From Palsa-513 sp050010595 (lineage in GTDB: Bacteria > Actinomycetota > Thermoleophilia > Solirubrobacterales > Solirubrobacteraceae), in contig JBEKKS010000003.1 in assembly GCA_050010595.1 (NCBI GenBank), positions 62,001-126,000 on the forward strand: 64,000 bases of DNA, written 5' to 3'. This document shows positions 51,479 through 60,983 of this stretch, piece after piece. The stretch's first letter is position 1; each line of letters opens with the position of its first letter. The position numbers and the translations under genes are program-made. Under the pieces are notes generated by a model. It did no database searches, was not told where the DNA came from, and saw nothing but the letters and a program-made list of their open reading frames with translations.

Positions 51479-52048
51479 TCAGCGCGCCAACACCACATCT
51501 GCGACGGCGTCGCAGGCGCGCTCGATCAGCGCGTCAACCTCGGCCGCAGGCTGCGCGAAGGCCGAGAGCACGTAGGCGGCGACGATCTCCGGGTCGGTCG
51601 AGTCGGGGCGTCCGACACCGACACGGACGCGCGCGAAGTCAGCTCCCCCGAGCGCCGCCTTGATCGATTTCAGCCCGTTGTGCCCGGCCAGCCCGCCGCC
51701 GACCCGCGCGCGTACCTCGCCGAACGGGAGATCGATCTCGTCGTGGATCACGAGCACATGCTCAAGCGGTAGGCGATAGGAGCCGCGCGCCGGGCCGACC
51801 GAGCGTCCCGCCTCGTTCATGTAGGTGAGCGGCTCGAGTAGCGCGATGCGCGGACCGCCGACGCCGGCGCGCCCTTCGCGCAGGCGCCCGGCGAAGCGCT
51901 CGCGTGCACGCCCGAGCTCCCAGCGGCGCGCAAGGCGCTCGGCGACCATGAAGCCGACGTTGTGGCATGTTCGCTCGTACTCGCGTCCCGGGTTGCCGAG
52001 CCCGACTACGAGCCAGTCCGCGACCGAGCCGCCGCGCGCGAACCGCAG
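51479..52048 (-). CDS. pth: Peptidyl-tRNA hydrolase, start codon unclear
   Basis: The product releases peptides from stalled peptidyl-tRNA. The catalytic N-terminus LVVGLGNPGREYERTCHNVGF (in two parts 51950-52012) includes the essential His, and PLTYMNEAGRS, VIHDEIDLPFGEVR and GGLAGHNGLKSI follow. The first ATG of the frame (51949) lies after the catalytic His, so translation must start earlier, but no ATG, GTG or TTG exists between it and the in-frame TAG that ends rplY. CTG 52048 is given here as the most likely initiator; a sequencing error or read-through from rplY are alternatives. Note Cys in TCHNVGF, where Arg is usual. Confidence 0.85.
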   Translation of the reverse strand: MRFARGGSVADWLVVGLGNPGREYERTCHNVGFMVAERLARRWELGRARERFAGRLREGRAGVGGPRIALLEPLTYMNEAGRSVGPARGSYRLPLEHVLVIHDEIDLPFGEVRARVGGGLAGHNGLKSIKAALGGADFARVRVGVGRPDSTDPEIVAAYVLSAFAQPAAEVDALIERACDAVADVVLAR

Positions 52049-52051
52049 TTG

Positions 52052-52732
52052 CTACCCGGAGCTCTCGCCGTCGTCGCCGGCGGCGGCCGCGGCCTCGGCG
52101 TCAGCAGCAGCCTCGCCACCCTCGCCGACGACCCCGGTCTCGAGCTCGATCTCTTCGGCTTCGGTGCGCAGCCGCGGCGGTGTGAGCGTCGCGATGACCG
52201 TCTCGTGCGGATCGCTGAGGAGCGTCACCCCGGCAGGCACGACGATCGCGTCGAGCACGAGCGTGTCGCCAATCGCCATCTCGGAAACGTCGTGCACGAT
52301 CGACTCCGGAATCGCGGTCGGCAGGGCCTCGATCTGAATTTCGTGTGTGACCTGTTCGAGCACGCCCCCCTCGCGGACGCCCGGGGCCGACTCGGCACCC
52401 GTCAACTCGATCGCCACGCCCACTTGGATCGCCCGGTCGAGACGGACGCGCACGAGGTCTACATGAACGGTCTGGCCGCGCACCGGATCGCGCTGCTGGT
52501 CCTTGAGGACGGCCGGCGTCGGAGCAGCGCCGTCGATCGCCACATCGAGCACCGCGCCCCGGGAGGCAAGCGCATGGCGCAGGACACGCGCGTCGACGGA
52601 GAAGCTGACGACCTCTCCGCTGCCGCCGTAGAGAATGCCCGGAACCAGGCCCTCGCGGCGCAACCGGCGGACACTGCGCGAGCCCGACGGCTCGCGGCGC
52701 AAGACATCAAGACGAGTCGGGGTAGTCGCCAT
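52052..52732 (-). CDS. rplY: 50S ribosomal protein bL25 (CTC form)
   Basis: The 226-residue protein has the N-terminal 5S-rRNA-binding domain (TTPTRLDVLRREPSGSRSVRRLRREGLVPGILYG; VHVDLVRVRLDRAIQVGVAIEL) and the C-terminal TL5 domain (about 95-185, HEIQIEALPTAIPESIVHDVSEMAIGDTLVL), as in actinobacterial CTC proteins. The acidic Ala/Glu tail is normal. It ends with TAG one codon before the CTG of pth, in the same frame. The rplY-pth pair is a common neighbour order. Confidence 0.95.
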   Translation of the reverse strand: MATTPTRLDVLRREPSGSRSVRRLRREGLVPGILYGGSGEVVSFSVDARVLRHALASRGAVLDVAIDGAAPTPAVLKDQQRDPVRGQTVHVDLVRVRLDRAIQVGVAIELTGAESAPGVREGGVLEQVTHEIQIEALPTAIPESIVHDVSEMAIGDTLVLDAIVVPAGVTLLSDPHETVIATLTPPRLRTEAEEIELETGVVGEGGEAAADAEAAAAAGDDGESSG

Positions 52733-52792
52733 ATCGGTGAAGCAGCTTACAAGGCGCCGGACTTCGGGCGATCCCCGCTGCGGGCAGCGCGC

Positions 52793-53088
52793 TCACCCGG
52801 ACAGGACCCCGCTGTCACGCAGCCAGCGCTCGAGCGCGTCCTCGAAGGCCGCGAAGTCGCCGCGCTCGAGCAGCTCGAGCGGTGTCGGAGACTCCACGGT
52901 CGACCGCACCCAGCTCACAAGCGCGCCGGCGCCGGCAAGCTCTGCGGCCTCAGCCGTCATACCGTCGAGGATGTCGACCTCCGGGCCGTAGCCACCGCTG
53001 ATCGCGGCGAGCGGATCGAGCTTGAAGATCGTAAGCGTCTCCTCGTCGCTGAGCCCGAGCCGGGAGGCGAGCGCAGCGAGCCGACTCG

Positions 53089-53092
<4 letters not shown>
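52793..53092 (-). CDS. ParS/MbcA/Xre antitoxin-like small protein coupled to prs
   Basis: From TTG 53092, overlapping the prs stop (TTGA), the protein has 99 residues. It has the two-part layout of MbcA/ParS/Xre antitoxins: helical LASRLGLSDEETLTIFKLDPLAAISGG, then AAELAGAGALVSWVRSTVESPTPLELLERGDFAAFEDALERWL, whose W...P-LELL-G...ALER pattern matches the toxin-binding domain. No RES-type toxin gene is adjacent. The family assignment is from motif resemblance only. It could equally be an unrelated small helical protein. Confidence 0.6.
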
Positions 53093-54108
<1,016 letters not shown>

Positions 54109-54119
54109 TCGTGCTGAGT

Positions 54120-55496
54120 CTAACCGTCCCCGCGGCCTTCGCGTCGCTCGGCGTAGCCGTCGACGTTGCGCTGGCGTGCGCGCGCGACGCCGAGCGCGCC
54201 CGGCGGGATGTCGGCATTGATCACCGAGCCCGCTGCGGTCCAGGCGTCGTCCGAAACCACGACGGGCGCGATGTAGGAGGTGTGCACGCCGCCCTTGACG
54301 CGCGCCCCGATGGTCGTGCGGTTCTTCTTCACGTAGTCGTAGTTGGCGGTGATCGTGCCGGCACCAAGGTTCGTGCCATCGCCGACATCGGCATCGCCGA
54401 CGTAGGAGAGGTGCGGGACCTTCGTCCCGGCACCGATGTCGGAGTTCTTGATCTCGACGAAGGTACCCGCCTTCGCCCGTTCGCGCAGCAGCGCGCCCGG
54501 GCGCAGGTATGCGAACGGACCGACGCTGGCGCCGGCGCGCAGCTCACACTCGACGATGTGCGACTGGATGACGCGCACGTCATCGCCAAGCAGCGAGCCG
54601 ATCACCGTGGAGTGGGGGCCGACTGTCGCGCGAGACCCGATCCGGGTGTCGCCGAGCAGCTGCGTGCACGGCTCGATCACGGTATCGGCACCGATCTCGA
54701 CTCCGAAGTCGATGCTCGTGCTCGATGGCTGGACGATCGTGACACCGGCGAGCATGTGGCGCTCCTGGATCCGCCGCTGTGCCTCCGCGCGAACGCCGGC
54801 AAGCTGCACGCGGTCATTGACACCAAGCAGCAGCGCCGGGTCACTCGCCGCAAAAGTCGCGACGGTACCGCCGGCGGCCCGGATCAACGGCAGCACCTCC
54901 GGTAGGAAGACCTCGCCGTCAACCGGTGCAACGCACTCCAGCTGCTCGAGCACGATCTCGGGGTCGAAGACGAAGACCCCGCTGTTGATCTCCTCGATAC
55001 CCAGCACAGCATCGCTCAAGCCATCCGTGTGCTTCGTCTCGACGACGCGCTCGACGGCGCCCGTCGCGTCGCGCACCACGCGCCCATAGCCGGTCGGGTC
55101 TGCGACCGTGATCGTGACCATCGTCGCCGCAGCGCCACTGCGCTCGTGCTCGGCGACGAGATCGCGTAGCAGCGCAGGCTCGACCAGCGGCACGTCGCCG
55201 TAGAGACTGACCAACGGTGCGCTGCGGTCGATCAGCCCGGCGGCTGCGCGCAGCGCGCCGCCGGTCCCGTCGGGTCGGGCCTGCACCGCCGTCTGCACAC
55301 CCTCGCCAAGCACATCCCCGAGTGGGGTGTCCGCCGCGACGACGGCGATCACGCGCTCCGCCCCTGCTTCGCGAGCCGCCGCCACCGGCCACGCGACGAG
55401 TGCCCGCCCGCAGAGGTCATGCGCGAGCTTCGGCCGCGCCGAGCGCATCCGCGTGCCGCGACCGGCCGCAAGAATCACGACGCTTCCAAGGCTCAC
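54120..55496 (-). CDS. glmU: Bifunctional GlcNAc-1-phosphate uridyltransferase/glucosamine-1-phosphate acetyltransferase
   Basis: A 458-residue protein making UDP-GlcNAc for peptidoglycan. The N-terminal nucleotidyltransferase starts VVILAAGRGTRMRSARPKLAHDL; SLYGDVPLV and EEINSGVFVFD are active-site segments. The C-terminal left-handed beta helix has hexapeptide repeats (IGADTVIEPCTQLLGDTRIGSRATVG) and the acetyltransferase NYDYVKKNRTTIG with family-conserved His region GVHTSYIAPVVV. First gene of the glmU-prs block and upstream of no tRNA in this direction. ATG 55496. Confidence 0.97.
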   Translation of the reverse strand: MSLGSVVILAAGRGTRMRSARPKLAHDLCGRALVAWPVAAAREAGAERVIAVVAADTPLGDVLGEGVQTAVQARPDGTGGALRAAAGLIDRSAPLVSLYGDVPLVEPALLRDLVAEHERSGAAATMVTITVADPTGYGRVVRDATGAVERVVETKHTDGLSDAVLGIEEINSGVFVFDPEIVLEQLECVAPVDGEVFLPEVLPLIRAAGGTVATFAASDPALLLGVNDRVQLAGVRAEAQRRIQERHMLAGVTIVQPSSTSIDFGVEIGADTVIEPCTQLLGDTRIGSRATVGPHSTVIGSLLGDDVRVIQSHIVECELRAGASVGPFAYLRPGALLRERAKAGTFVEIKNSDIGAGTKVPHLSYVGDADVGDGTNLGAGTITANYDYVKKNRTTIGARVKGGVHTSYIAPVVVSDDAWTAAGSVINADIPPGALGVARARQRNVDGYAERREGRGDG

Positions 55497-55542
55497 CGCC
55501 GGAGCGTAACGCGACCGCCATACACTTGCCGGACGATCACCC

Positions 55543-55613
55543 TGGGGGGTCGTCTAATGGCAAGACTCCGGCCTTTGGAGCCGGCTATCGGGGTTCGAAT
55601 CCCTGCCCCCCAG
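55543..55613 (+). tRNA. tRNA-Gln (UUG)
   Basis: A 71-nt cloverleaf: acceptor TGGGGGG/CCCCCCA plus G73, anticodon stem CCGGC/GCCGG with loop CTTTGGA (anticodon UUG), and T-arm CGGGG TTCGAAT CCCTG. The U1-A72 pair fits glutamine tRNAs. CCA is not encoded. It lies between glmU and an ABC exporter pair. Confidence 0.93.
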
Positions 55614-55617
55614 TCCG

Positions 55618-56346
55618 TCAGCGCGTGGACCGCACGGCGCGTGCGGCGGCGGCTGTGAGGACCGCGCGTGAATGGCGCCTTGCACCACCAACGGCGGGCG
55701 CACGGCGAGTCATCACATAGGTGGCGATCGCGAACAGCGTCGCGGCGTAGGCGATGTTCGCGGGCACGGCGGCGCTCGCGGGCACCTGGTTGACCGAGTG
55801 GTCGAGCAGTCGTTGCCCGCCCCAGAAGGGCAGGAACTTCGCCGCGAGGTCGGTCGAGTAGAGCGTCAACTGCACTCCCACGACGCCGATCATCACCAGC
55901 ACTCCCTCGAGCTCGTGCGGCGAGACCCCTCCGACCGCGAGCCCGAATGGCACGCTCGTGAGCGCGACCAGGGCGACGCCGGCAGCGAGCGCCCAGGGGT
56001 GCGCCGGACTCGATCCGAAGACCATGATCACGCTGAAGCAGCCGGTGACGAGGATGCCGAGAAGCTCGAGCAGCAGCAGGCGCCCGAGCAGCAGCTCGAA
56101 CGGGTGATACCCGGCAAGAATCAGCCGCGGATCGACCGGGCGTGCCGTCAGCGCGACGAAGATCGAGGCGCCGGCGATCGAGAATGCCATCGCGACACCG
56201 CCTGTGATCACCGCGTCCGATCCGCGACTCACCTGGCTGCCGTAGAAGGCGAGCGGCAACGCTGTGAGTAGGCCGAGCGCGACCCGCCGACGCGCAAGCT
56301 CGACGCCCGTCAGCCGCGCAACGACGAAGATCCGCCGGAGGCTCAC
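55618..56346 (-). CDS. ABC exporter membrane protein
   Basis: A 242-residue protein with about six hydrophobic spans (LGLLTALPLAFYG, ITGGVAMAFSIAGASIFVAL, LLLGRLLLLELLGILVTGCF and others), the usual size of ABC-2-type permeases. It overlaps the ATPase gene (ATG 56346 against stop 56343). Substrate unknown; small integral permeases of this kind export drugs, lipids or heme. No specific family can be named. Confidence 0.75.
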   Translation of the reverse strand: MSLRRIFVVARLTGVELARRRVALGLLTALPLAFYGSQVSRGSDAVITGGVAMAFSIAGASIFVALTARPVDPRLILAGYHPFELLLGRLLLLELLGILVTGCFSVIMVFGSSPAHPWALAAGVALVALTSVPFGLAVGGVSPHELEGVLVMIGVVGVQLTLYSTDLAAKFLPFWGGQRLLDHSVNQVPASAAVPANIAYAATLFAIATYVMTRRAPAVGGARRHSRAVLTAAAARAVRSTR

Positions 56347-57038
56347 GGCGCCTCCACGAGCTGCTCACCGGCAATCCGCAGCTCGACAACGCGGTCGACG
56401 AGATCCTGGTCGGCGAGCAGGTGGGTGACGACGACAACGCCCATTCCCGCGTCCTTCCAACGGTTGACGTGCTCCCAGAAGCTCACGTAGGCGCCGTGGT
56501 CGAAGCCCTGGTAGGGCTCGTCGAGCAGCAGCAGCTGGGCGCCGCCGAGCAACGCCAGAGCGAGATTGAGCTTCTGGCGCGAGCCACCGGAGAGGTGCCG
56601 GCACTGGTCGCGCTGGGCGAGCGGGAAAGCGAACTCCGACAGCAGGACGTGACCCTGGTGGACCGCCTCGCGGCGCGACAGCCCGAGGGCCGGCGCGAAC
56701 ATCGCAAGGTGATCGTCCGCGGAGAGCAGGTCGAAGAGGCCGGGCTCCTGCGGGCAGTAGCCGACGCGCCCGGACACGGAGACCTCACCCGCGTCCGGCT
56801 GGATCAGGCCGGCGCAGATCCGCATCAGCGTGCTCTTGCCGGCACCGTTCTCGCCGATTATCGCAACGACCTCACCGGCGCCAACCGACAGCGAGATCCC
56901 GTCGAGGACCGTGCGCGCCCTGTAGTGCTTGCAGATTCCCGTCGCCTGCAGCGCGAGCGGGCGTCCCTCGCTGTCAAGGCAACTGTGTGCCGGCGCGTCT
57001 GTGACGGAGCTTGCGCTCACCAAGTGAGCGTACGCCAC
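56343..57038 (-). CDS. ABC exporter ATPase
   Basis: A 231-residue ATP-binding protein: Walker A GENGAGKST (about 62-70), VGYCPQEPGLFDLLSADDHL for the Q-loop, signature-like LSGGSRQKLNLALALLG, Walker B LLLLDEPYQGFD and VVVVTHLLAD. This fits the CcmA/drug-exporter class. The GTG start at 57038 is used; GTG 57020 is a near alternative. It is the first gene of the two-gene exporter with the membrane protein overlapping by 4 bp. Confidence 0.88.
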   Translation of the reverse strand: MAYAHLVSASSVTDAPAHSCLDSEGRPLALQATGICKHYRARTVLDGISLSVGAGEVVAIIGENGAGKSTLMRICAGLIQPDAGEVSVSGRVGYCPQEPGLFDLLSADDHLAMFAPALGLSRREAVHQGHVLLSEFAFPLAQRDQCRHLSGGSRQKLNLALALLGGAQLLLLDEPYQGFDHGAYVSFWEHVNRWKDAGMGVVVVTHLLADQDLVDRVVELRIAGEQLVEAP

Positions 57039-57081
57039 GCCCCCGCCCTACGTGGCAGCTCTCGAAGGGCGCTGACGATCG

Positions 57082-58308
57082 CTAGTGGCGTGGGACGCGC
57101 CCGCCCGTCGCCCCGGGCTCGGTCGCAGGACCGGCCGAGCCGACAATGCCGAGCACGCGCATCGCCTTGAGGCCGAGGCTCAGCTTTTCGCGGCCGTCGC
57201 TCGAGCCGACATCCAGGCCGCAAAGCTCGCGCACCCGCTCCAGGCGGTAGCGGATCGTGTGACGGTGCGTGAAGAGGCGCTGCGCGGTGGCGGCGACATT
57301 GCCGTCGGCTTCGAGGAAGGCCGAGACGGTCGCGACGAGCTCAGTCTCGTACTGCTCGTCGTAGGCGAGCAGCGGCTCGACCGTCTCCTCGAAGAAGCGC
57401 CGCAACTCCGCCGGGTTCTCACTCATCGTCGAAAGCAGCAGGCGATAGGCGCCCGTCTCCTCGAAGCCCAGGACGTGCGCGTCGCCGTCGCCCTCGGCGA
57501 CGTTCGCGGCGAGTAGGGCCTCGTCGGCAGCGCGAGCGATCGCAAGCGGGTCATCCGCCGGCCGGCTGCGCCCGACCACGAACGAGAAGCCGCCGAGTCC
57601 GGCCTGAACGTCCCGCAGCACGCTGTCGGCGGCACGACGGCCGGCGGCCTCGTCGGCTCCCGGCAGGAGCACGATCACCTCGGCGCCGCCAGCGATCTCG
57701 CGCTCCGACATCACGGCGACGGCACTCGGCGTCACGCCGCGGGCGCCACGCGCCGCGAGCAGCCGCAAGCGCGTGCGCCACCCGTCCTGCGCCGGCGCCT
57801 GCGCGCGGGCGTGCACGACGAGCACCACGGTGCCGCGCTCGACGTCGCGCAGGCCGACGCTGCGGGCGCGCTCGAGCAACTCCTCGCGGCTCGTGAACTC
57901 GTGTGCAAGGAGACCGTCGAGAAAGGCTGCACTTTCCTCCTCGGACTCGCGCTCGGGCGCACGCACACGCTCCACCTCGGAGGCGACCAGCGTCGCAACC
58001 AAACGCAGCAGACCCGTACTCGACTTCGCCCGGGCACGCATGCGCATCTGCCCGACCGGCGCGTCGGCGACCCGCAACTCGAGCGCCTCGACGCCGTCGT
58101 CAGAGCTCAACAGAGACTTCTCGTCGGCCGGCGAGCGCGCAGCGACCGCAAGCGCCTGACCGCCGCGGTCGAGCACCACGATGCTCGCGCCAAGCACCTT
58201 CGCGGCCGAGCGGACCACCGTGGGCAGCCCGGCGCCCGACTCGACGGCAGCGGTGATCTCCTCGAGCGCCGCGAGGTCCAGCTCGGCGGACCCTTTCCTC
58301 GTGCTCAA
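57082..58308 (-). CDS. PucR/CdaR-family helix-turn-helix regulator
   Basis: From TTG 58308, overlapping the upstream stop (TTGA), the protein has 408 residues. An N-terminal GAF-like sensing region (LPTVVRSAAKVLGASIVVLDRGGQALAVAA) is followed by a central CdaR GGDEF-like domain (GFSFVVGRSRPADDPLAIARAADEALLAA) and the C-terminal HTH_30 (ATVSAFLEADGNVAATAQRLFTHRHTIRYRLERVRELCGLDV). These regulators respond to metabolites such as purines or sugar acids; the target here is unknown. The larger open frame to 58635 runs through the neighbouring small gene and is rejected. Confidence 0.88.
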   Translation of the reverse strand: MSTRKGSAELDLAALEEITAAVESGAGLPTVVRSAAKVLGASIVVLDRGGQALAVAARSPADEKSLLSSDDGVEALELRVADAPVGQMRMRARAKSSTGLLRLVATLVASEVERVRAPERESEEESAAFLDGLLAHEFTSREELLERARSVGLRDVERGTVVLVVHARAQAPAQDGWRTRLRLLAARGARGVTPSAVAVMSEREIAGGAEVIVLLPGADEAAGRRAADSVLRDVQAGLGGFSFVVGRSRPADDPLAIARAADEALLAANVAEGDGDAHVLGFEETGAYRLLLSTMSENPAELRRFFEETVEPLLAYDEQYETELVATVSAFLEADGNVAATAQRLFTHRHTIRYRLERVRELCGLDVGSSDGREKLSLGLKAMRVLGIVGSAGPATEPGATGGRVPRH

Positions 58309-58532
58309 GAGTGGATGCGGTCCCAGGCCCAGGGAACGACGAGCACGCCGAGGACAATGCCGAACCCGGCCATTACCCCAGCGACGTAGAGCGACAGGGC
58401 CGCAGCCACGAGCCGCTGCCAGACGCGCGAGTAAGCGGTCCACGCCGGCACCAAGATCATCGATACCCAGACACCGAAGCCCAACACGGCGCAGGCACCG
58501 ACGGCGACGTAGATGATGGTCGTCCGGCTCAC
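58305..58532 (-). CDS. Small two- or three-span membrane protein
   Basis: The 75-residue protein has hydrophobic segments IIYVAVGACAVLGFGVWVSMIL, RLVAAALSLYVAGVMAGFGIVLGVLVVPW. GTG 58532 overlaps the ispE stop, and its own stop overlaps the PucR gene, so it is embedded in the ispE operon. Function unknown; conserved small membrane proteins at this spot are known in related actinobacteria only as hypotheticals. Confidence 0.72.
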   Translation of the reverse strand: MSRTTIIYVAVGACAVLGFGVWVSMILVPAWTAYSRVWQRLVAAALSLYVAGVMAGFGIVLGVLVVPWAWDRIHS

Positions 58533-59353
58533 GTGAAAGATGAATTGTGAACGGAGGCGCAGGCGTATGCAGCGACCCCCGCGGCGGCCAGCCGGCGCGC
58601 AGCGCCCCGCGCATCCTGGAGTGTAGGAAAGACACGCACGAGCGTCGGACCGGAGCCCGTCACGAACGAGCCCTCGCCCCAGGCTGTGGCGAGGCTCGCG
58701 CCGATCGTGGGCTCGAGCGAGCTTGCGGCGCGCGCGAGGTCGTTGACGGGTTCGGGGGCAAGCAGATCGAGTGTCGCGCGGATGCGCGCGAGCTCCTCGC
58801 TGGTCCGCGTAAGGCCGAGACGGTCGGCCTCGGCATAGACCGCCGCGGTCGAGAGCTGCGCTTGCGAGGGCATGATCAGCACGCCGAACGGGTCCGGGTC
58901 AGGCAGGCGCGTGAGACGCTCACCGATGCCCTCAGCGAGCCAGCGGCCCGGTCGCAGCTGGCTCGGGACGTCGGCGCCGAGACTGGTTGCCAGCGCGTGA
59001 AGGTCGATGTCGATACCCGAGCGCCTAGCGAGCAGGCGAAGAGTCGCCGCGGCGTCCGCCGAACCGCCACCAAGGCCTGCCGCAACGGGAATCCGCTTGT
59101 CGATCTCGAGCAGCTGCGGCGGCCCGTCCCAGCCCGTCAGCTCACGGAAGGCGACGATCGCGCGGGCGGCGAGGTTCGGCCCCTCGAGGCCGGGACAGCG
59201 GACCTCGTCGCCGGGCCCGGCATGGTCGCTCAGCGTGAGCGCGTCGCTGAGATCGACTGCCTGCATGACGCTCAGGAACTCGTGGTAGCCGTCGTCGCGC
59301 AGCGGCCCGACGTACAGGCAGAGGTTGATCTTCGCCGGCGCCAGCTCCCTCAT
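58529..59353 (-). CDS. ispE: 4-diphosphocytidyl-2-C-methyl-D-erythritol kinase
   Basis: The 274-residue GHMP kinase carries out the ATP-dependent step of the MEP isoprenoid pathway. Start MRELAPAKINLCLYVGPLRDDGYHEFLSVMQ with the family PAKINL and DGYHE; the glycine-rich ATP loop IPVAAGLGGGSADAAATLR (about 91-109); C-terminal GSFVTGSGPTLVRVF. Its ATG overlaps the rsmA stop (59350), a conserved pairing in bacteria. Length normal. Confidence 0.95.
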   Translation of the reverse strand: MRELAPAKINLCLYVGPLRDDGYHEFLSVMQAVDLSDALTLSDHAGPGDEVRCPGLEGPNLAARAIVAFRELTGWDGPPQLLEIDKRIPVAAGLGGGSADAAATLRLLARRSGIDIDLHALATSLGADVPSQLRPGRWLAEGIGERLTRLPDPDPFGVLIMPSQAQLSTAAVYAEADRLGLTRTSEELARIRATLDLLAPEPVNDLARAASSLEPTIGASLATAWGEGSFVTGSGPTLVRVFPTLQDARGAARRLAAAGVAAYACASVHNSSFT

Positions 59354-60198
59354 CCGAGCGCCTCAGACAAAGCCAGGAATTCCGCTGGACTGAGCGACTC
59401 GCCACGGGTATCAGGCGTCTTGCCCAGGCGGGCGAGGGCATCACGCGTGCGCACAGGGTCAATCCCAGCCGCAATCGACAACGACGAGGCGAGCGTCTTG
59501 CGCCGGTGAGCGAAAGCAGCACGCACGAGCTCAGCCTGCGAGGACTTGATCGGCGCGGAGCGCCGATCAAGTCGCAGCAGCACAGAGTCGACGCGCGGAA
59601 CCGGGTAGAAGACTCCACGCGGGATCTGGCGCACCACCTTGACCTCGCAGCACAGCTGCGCGAGCACGCTGGGAATGCCGTAGGCGCGCGTCCCTGGCAG
59701 CGCCGCGAAGCGCTCACCCACCTCGCGCTGGACCATTGCGAGCCAGCGACTTACGGACGGCAGCTCTTCGATCGTGCGCAGGATCGCGCTCGCCGCGATC
59801 CCGTAGGGCAGATTTGCGACGACCTTCGATGGCGGTGGCGAAAGCGCTGCGAGATCGAGCTCGAGCGCGTCCACGAGATGCAGCGTGCTGCGCGAGACGA
59901 ACGGCGCGAGTGCATCGCGCAACGCCGGCTCGAGGCCGCGGTCGATCTCGACCACGTGAAGGTAGGCAACGCGTGCAGCGAGGTATTCGGAGAGCACGCC
60001 GACGCCGCCGCCGATCTCTAGCACGACATCGCTCGGGGCGAGCTCCGCGGCGCGTTCGATCACGCCAAGAATGTTCGAGTCGACGAGGAAGTTCTGGCCA
60101 AGCGCGTGGCGCGGGCGCACGCCAAACTGCGCCATTCGGCGAAGGCTCGGCTGATTGGCGTTGGGCACGGTCACGAATTGTGACCGCGAGGCAAGCAT
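59350..60198 (-). CDS. rsmA: 16S rRNA adenine dimethyltransferase
   Basis: From ATG 60198 the enzyme has 282 residues. It dimethylates two adenines near the 3' end of 16S rRNA during late 30S assembly. RHALGQNFLVDSNIL is the RsmA N-terminal signature, LEIGGGVGVLSEYLAARV binds SAM, NLPYGIAASAI holds the NLPY catalytic motif, and PVPRVDSVLLRL follows. GTG 60174 or 60168 are possible alternative starts inside an inverted repeat; an extension to 60297 is rejected. Divergent from a small membrane protein. Confidence 0.94.
   Translation of the reverse strand: MLASRSQFVTVPNANQPSLRRMAQFGVRPRHALGQNFLVDSNILGVIERAAELAPSDVVLEIGGGVGVLSEYLAARVAYLHVVEIDRGLEPALRDALAPFVSRSTLHLVDALELDLAALSPPPSKVVANLPYGIAASAILRTIEELPSVSRWLAMVQREVGERFAALPGTRAYGIPSVLAQLCCEVKVVRQIPRGVFYPVPRVDSVLLRLDRRSAPIKSSQAELVRAAFAHRRKTLASSLSIAAGIDPVRTRDALARLGKTPDTRGESLSPAEFLALSEALG
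60168..60186. promoter_or_regulatory. Inverted repeat at the start of rsmA
   Basis: CGGTCAC-N5-GTGACCG is a perfect 7-bp inverted repeat with GAATT spacer (60168-60186), lying at the possible GTG starts of rsmA. It resembles a transcription factor site in size. Whether it is regulatory or coding coincidence is open. Confidence 0.35.
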
Positions 60199-60355
60199 CG
60201 CCCTATCTCGGGGGATCGATGATCGCAACGGCGATCGCGGGCTGGGCTGGGCGGCCGCCACGGCCGGCCGGATGATGGCTGTCCGTGCGGCGCACACGAC
60301 GCTGCGCGCCGGATCGCTCTGATCACGTCCGTCGCGCGCGGGAACCTACTTGCGA

Positions 60356-60814
60356 ATGAGCAACGAGCCAGGGAACGTCATGCCGCGGAGCGTGTTCTTG
60401 GTCGAGCTGTTCTACCTGCTCGTGCTGATGGCGGCGTTCGTCGTTTACAGGACCGATCATCAGTTCCGTGACGTCGTGCCGGCGCTCGGGCCGCTGCCCG
60501 CCTCGATCGTCTGGTTCGGCGCGCTCGGCAGTGTCCTGCAGGGACTCAACGGCGTGTTCTCACACAACCGTGCGTGGGACCACAGCTACGACTACTGGCA
60601 CTACTCGCGGCTATGGGTCGGCGCTGTCGTCGGGGCGGTCGGCGCACTGCTCTACTACGTGTCAATCGAGCTCGGAAGCTCCGACCACGTGACGACGAAC
60701 GCGCTCACCTTCGATGTCGTCGCCTTCCTGCTCGGGTTCGGCGACAAGGCGTTCCGCCAGCTGATCACCAAACTGACAGGCCTCCTGATCAGTCCCGGCA
60801 AGAGCGGCGGCTAG
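60356..60814 (+). CDS. Small multi-span membrane protein
   Basis: From ATG 60356 the protein has 152 residues and about four hydrophobic spans: VFLVELFYLLVLMAAFVVY, SIVWFGALGSVLQGLNGVF, WVGAVVGAVGALLYYVSIEL and FDVVAFLLGFGDKAF. Polar loops with HNRAWDHSYDYWHYS are histidine/tyrosine-rich. No family recognised. TTG 60350 is an upstream alternative. It stands alone between rsmA and the tatD-like gene. Confidence 0.7.
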   Translation: MSNEPGNVMPRSVFLVELFYLLVLMAAFVVYRTDHQFRDVVPALGPLPASIVWFGALGSVLQGLNGVFSHNRAWDHSYDYWHYSRLWVGAVVGAVGALLYYVSIELGSSDHVTTNALTFDVVAFLLGFGDKAFRQLITKLTGLLISPGKSGG

Positions 60815-60983
60815 CTGGTTGATTCCGCGGCCGGCGCGTCTGGCTCGCGAGTGGCCGCTGAGAGTCGGGTGACGCGGGGCGGACGGGGCAGCGGCAGAGC
60901 CAGGGACCCGGACGGCACGTGGCGATCCGGCGCCAGCGGACGCGCCAGACGGCGCGGGGGCCGCGGAACCAACAATCTAGGGC

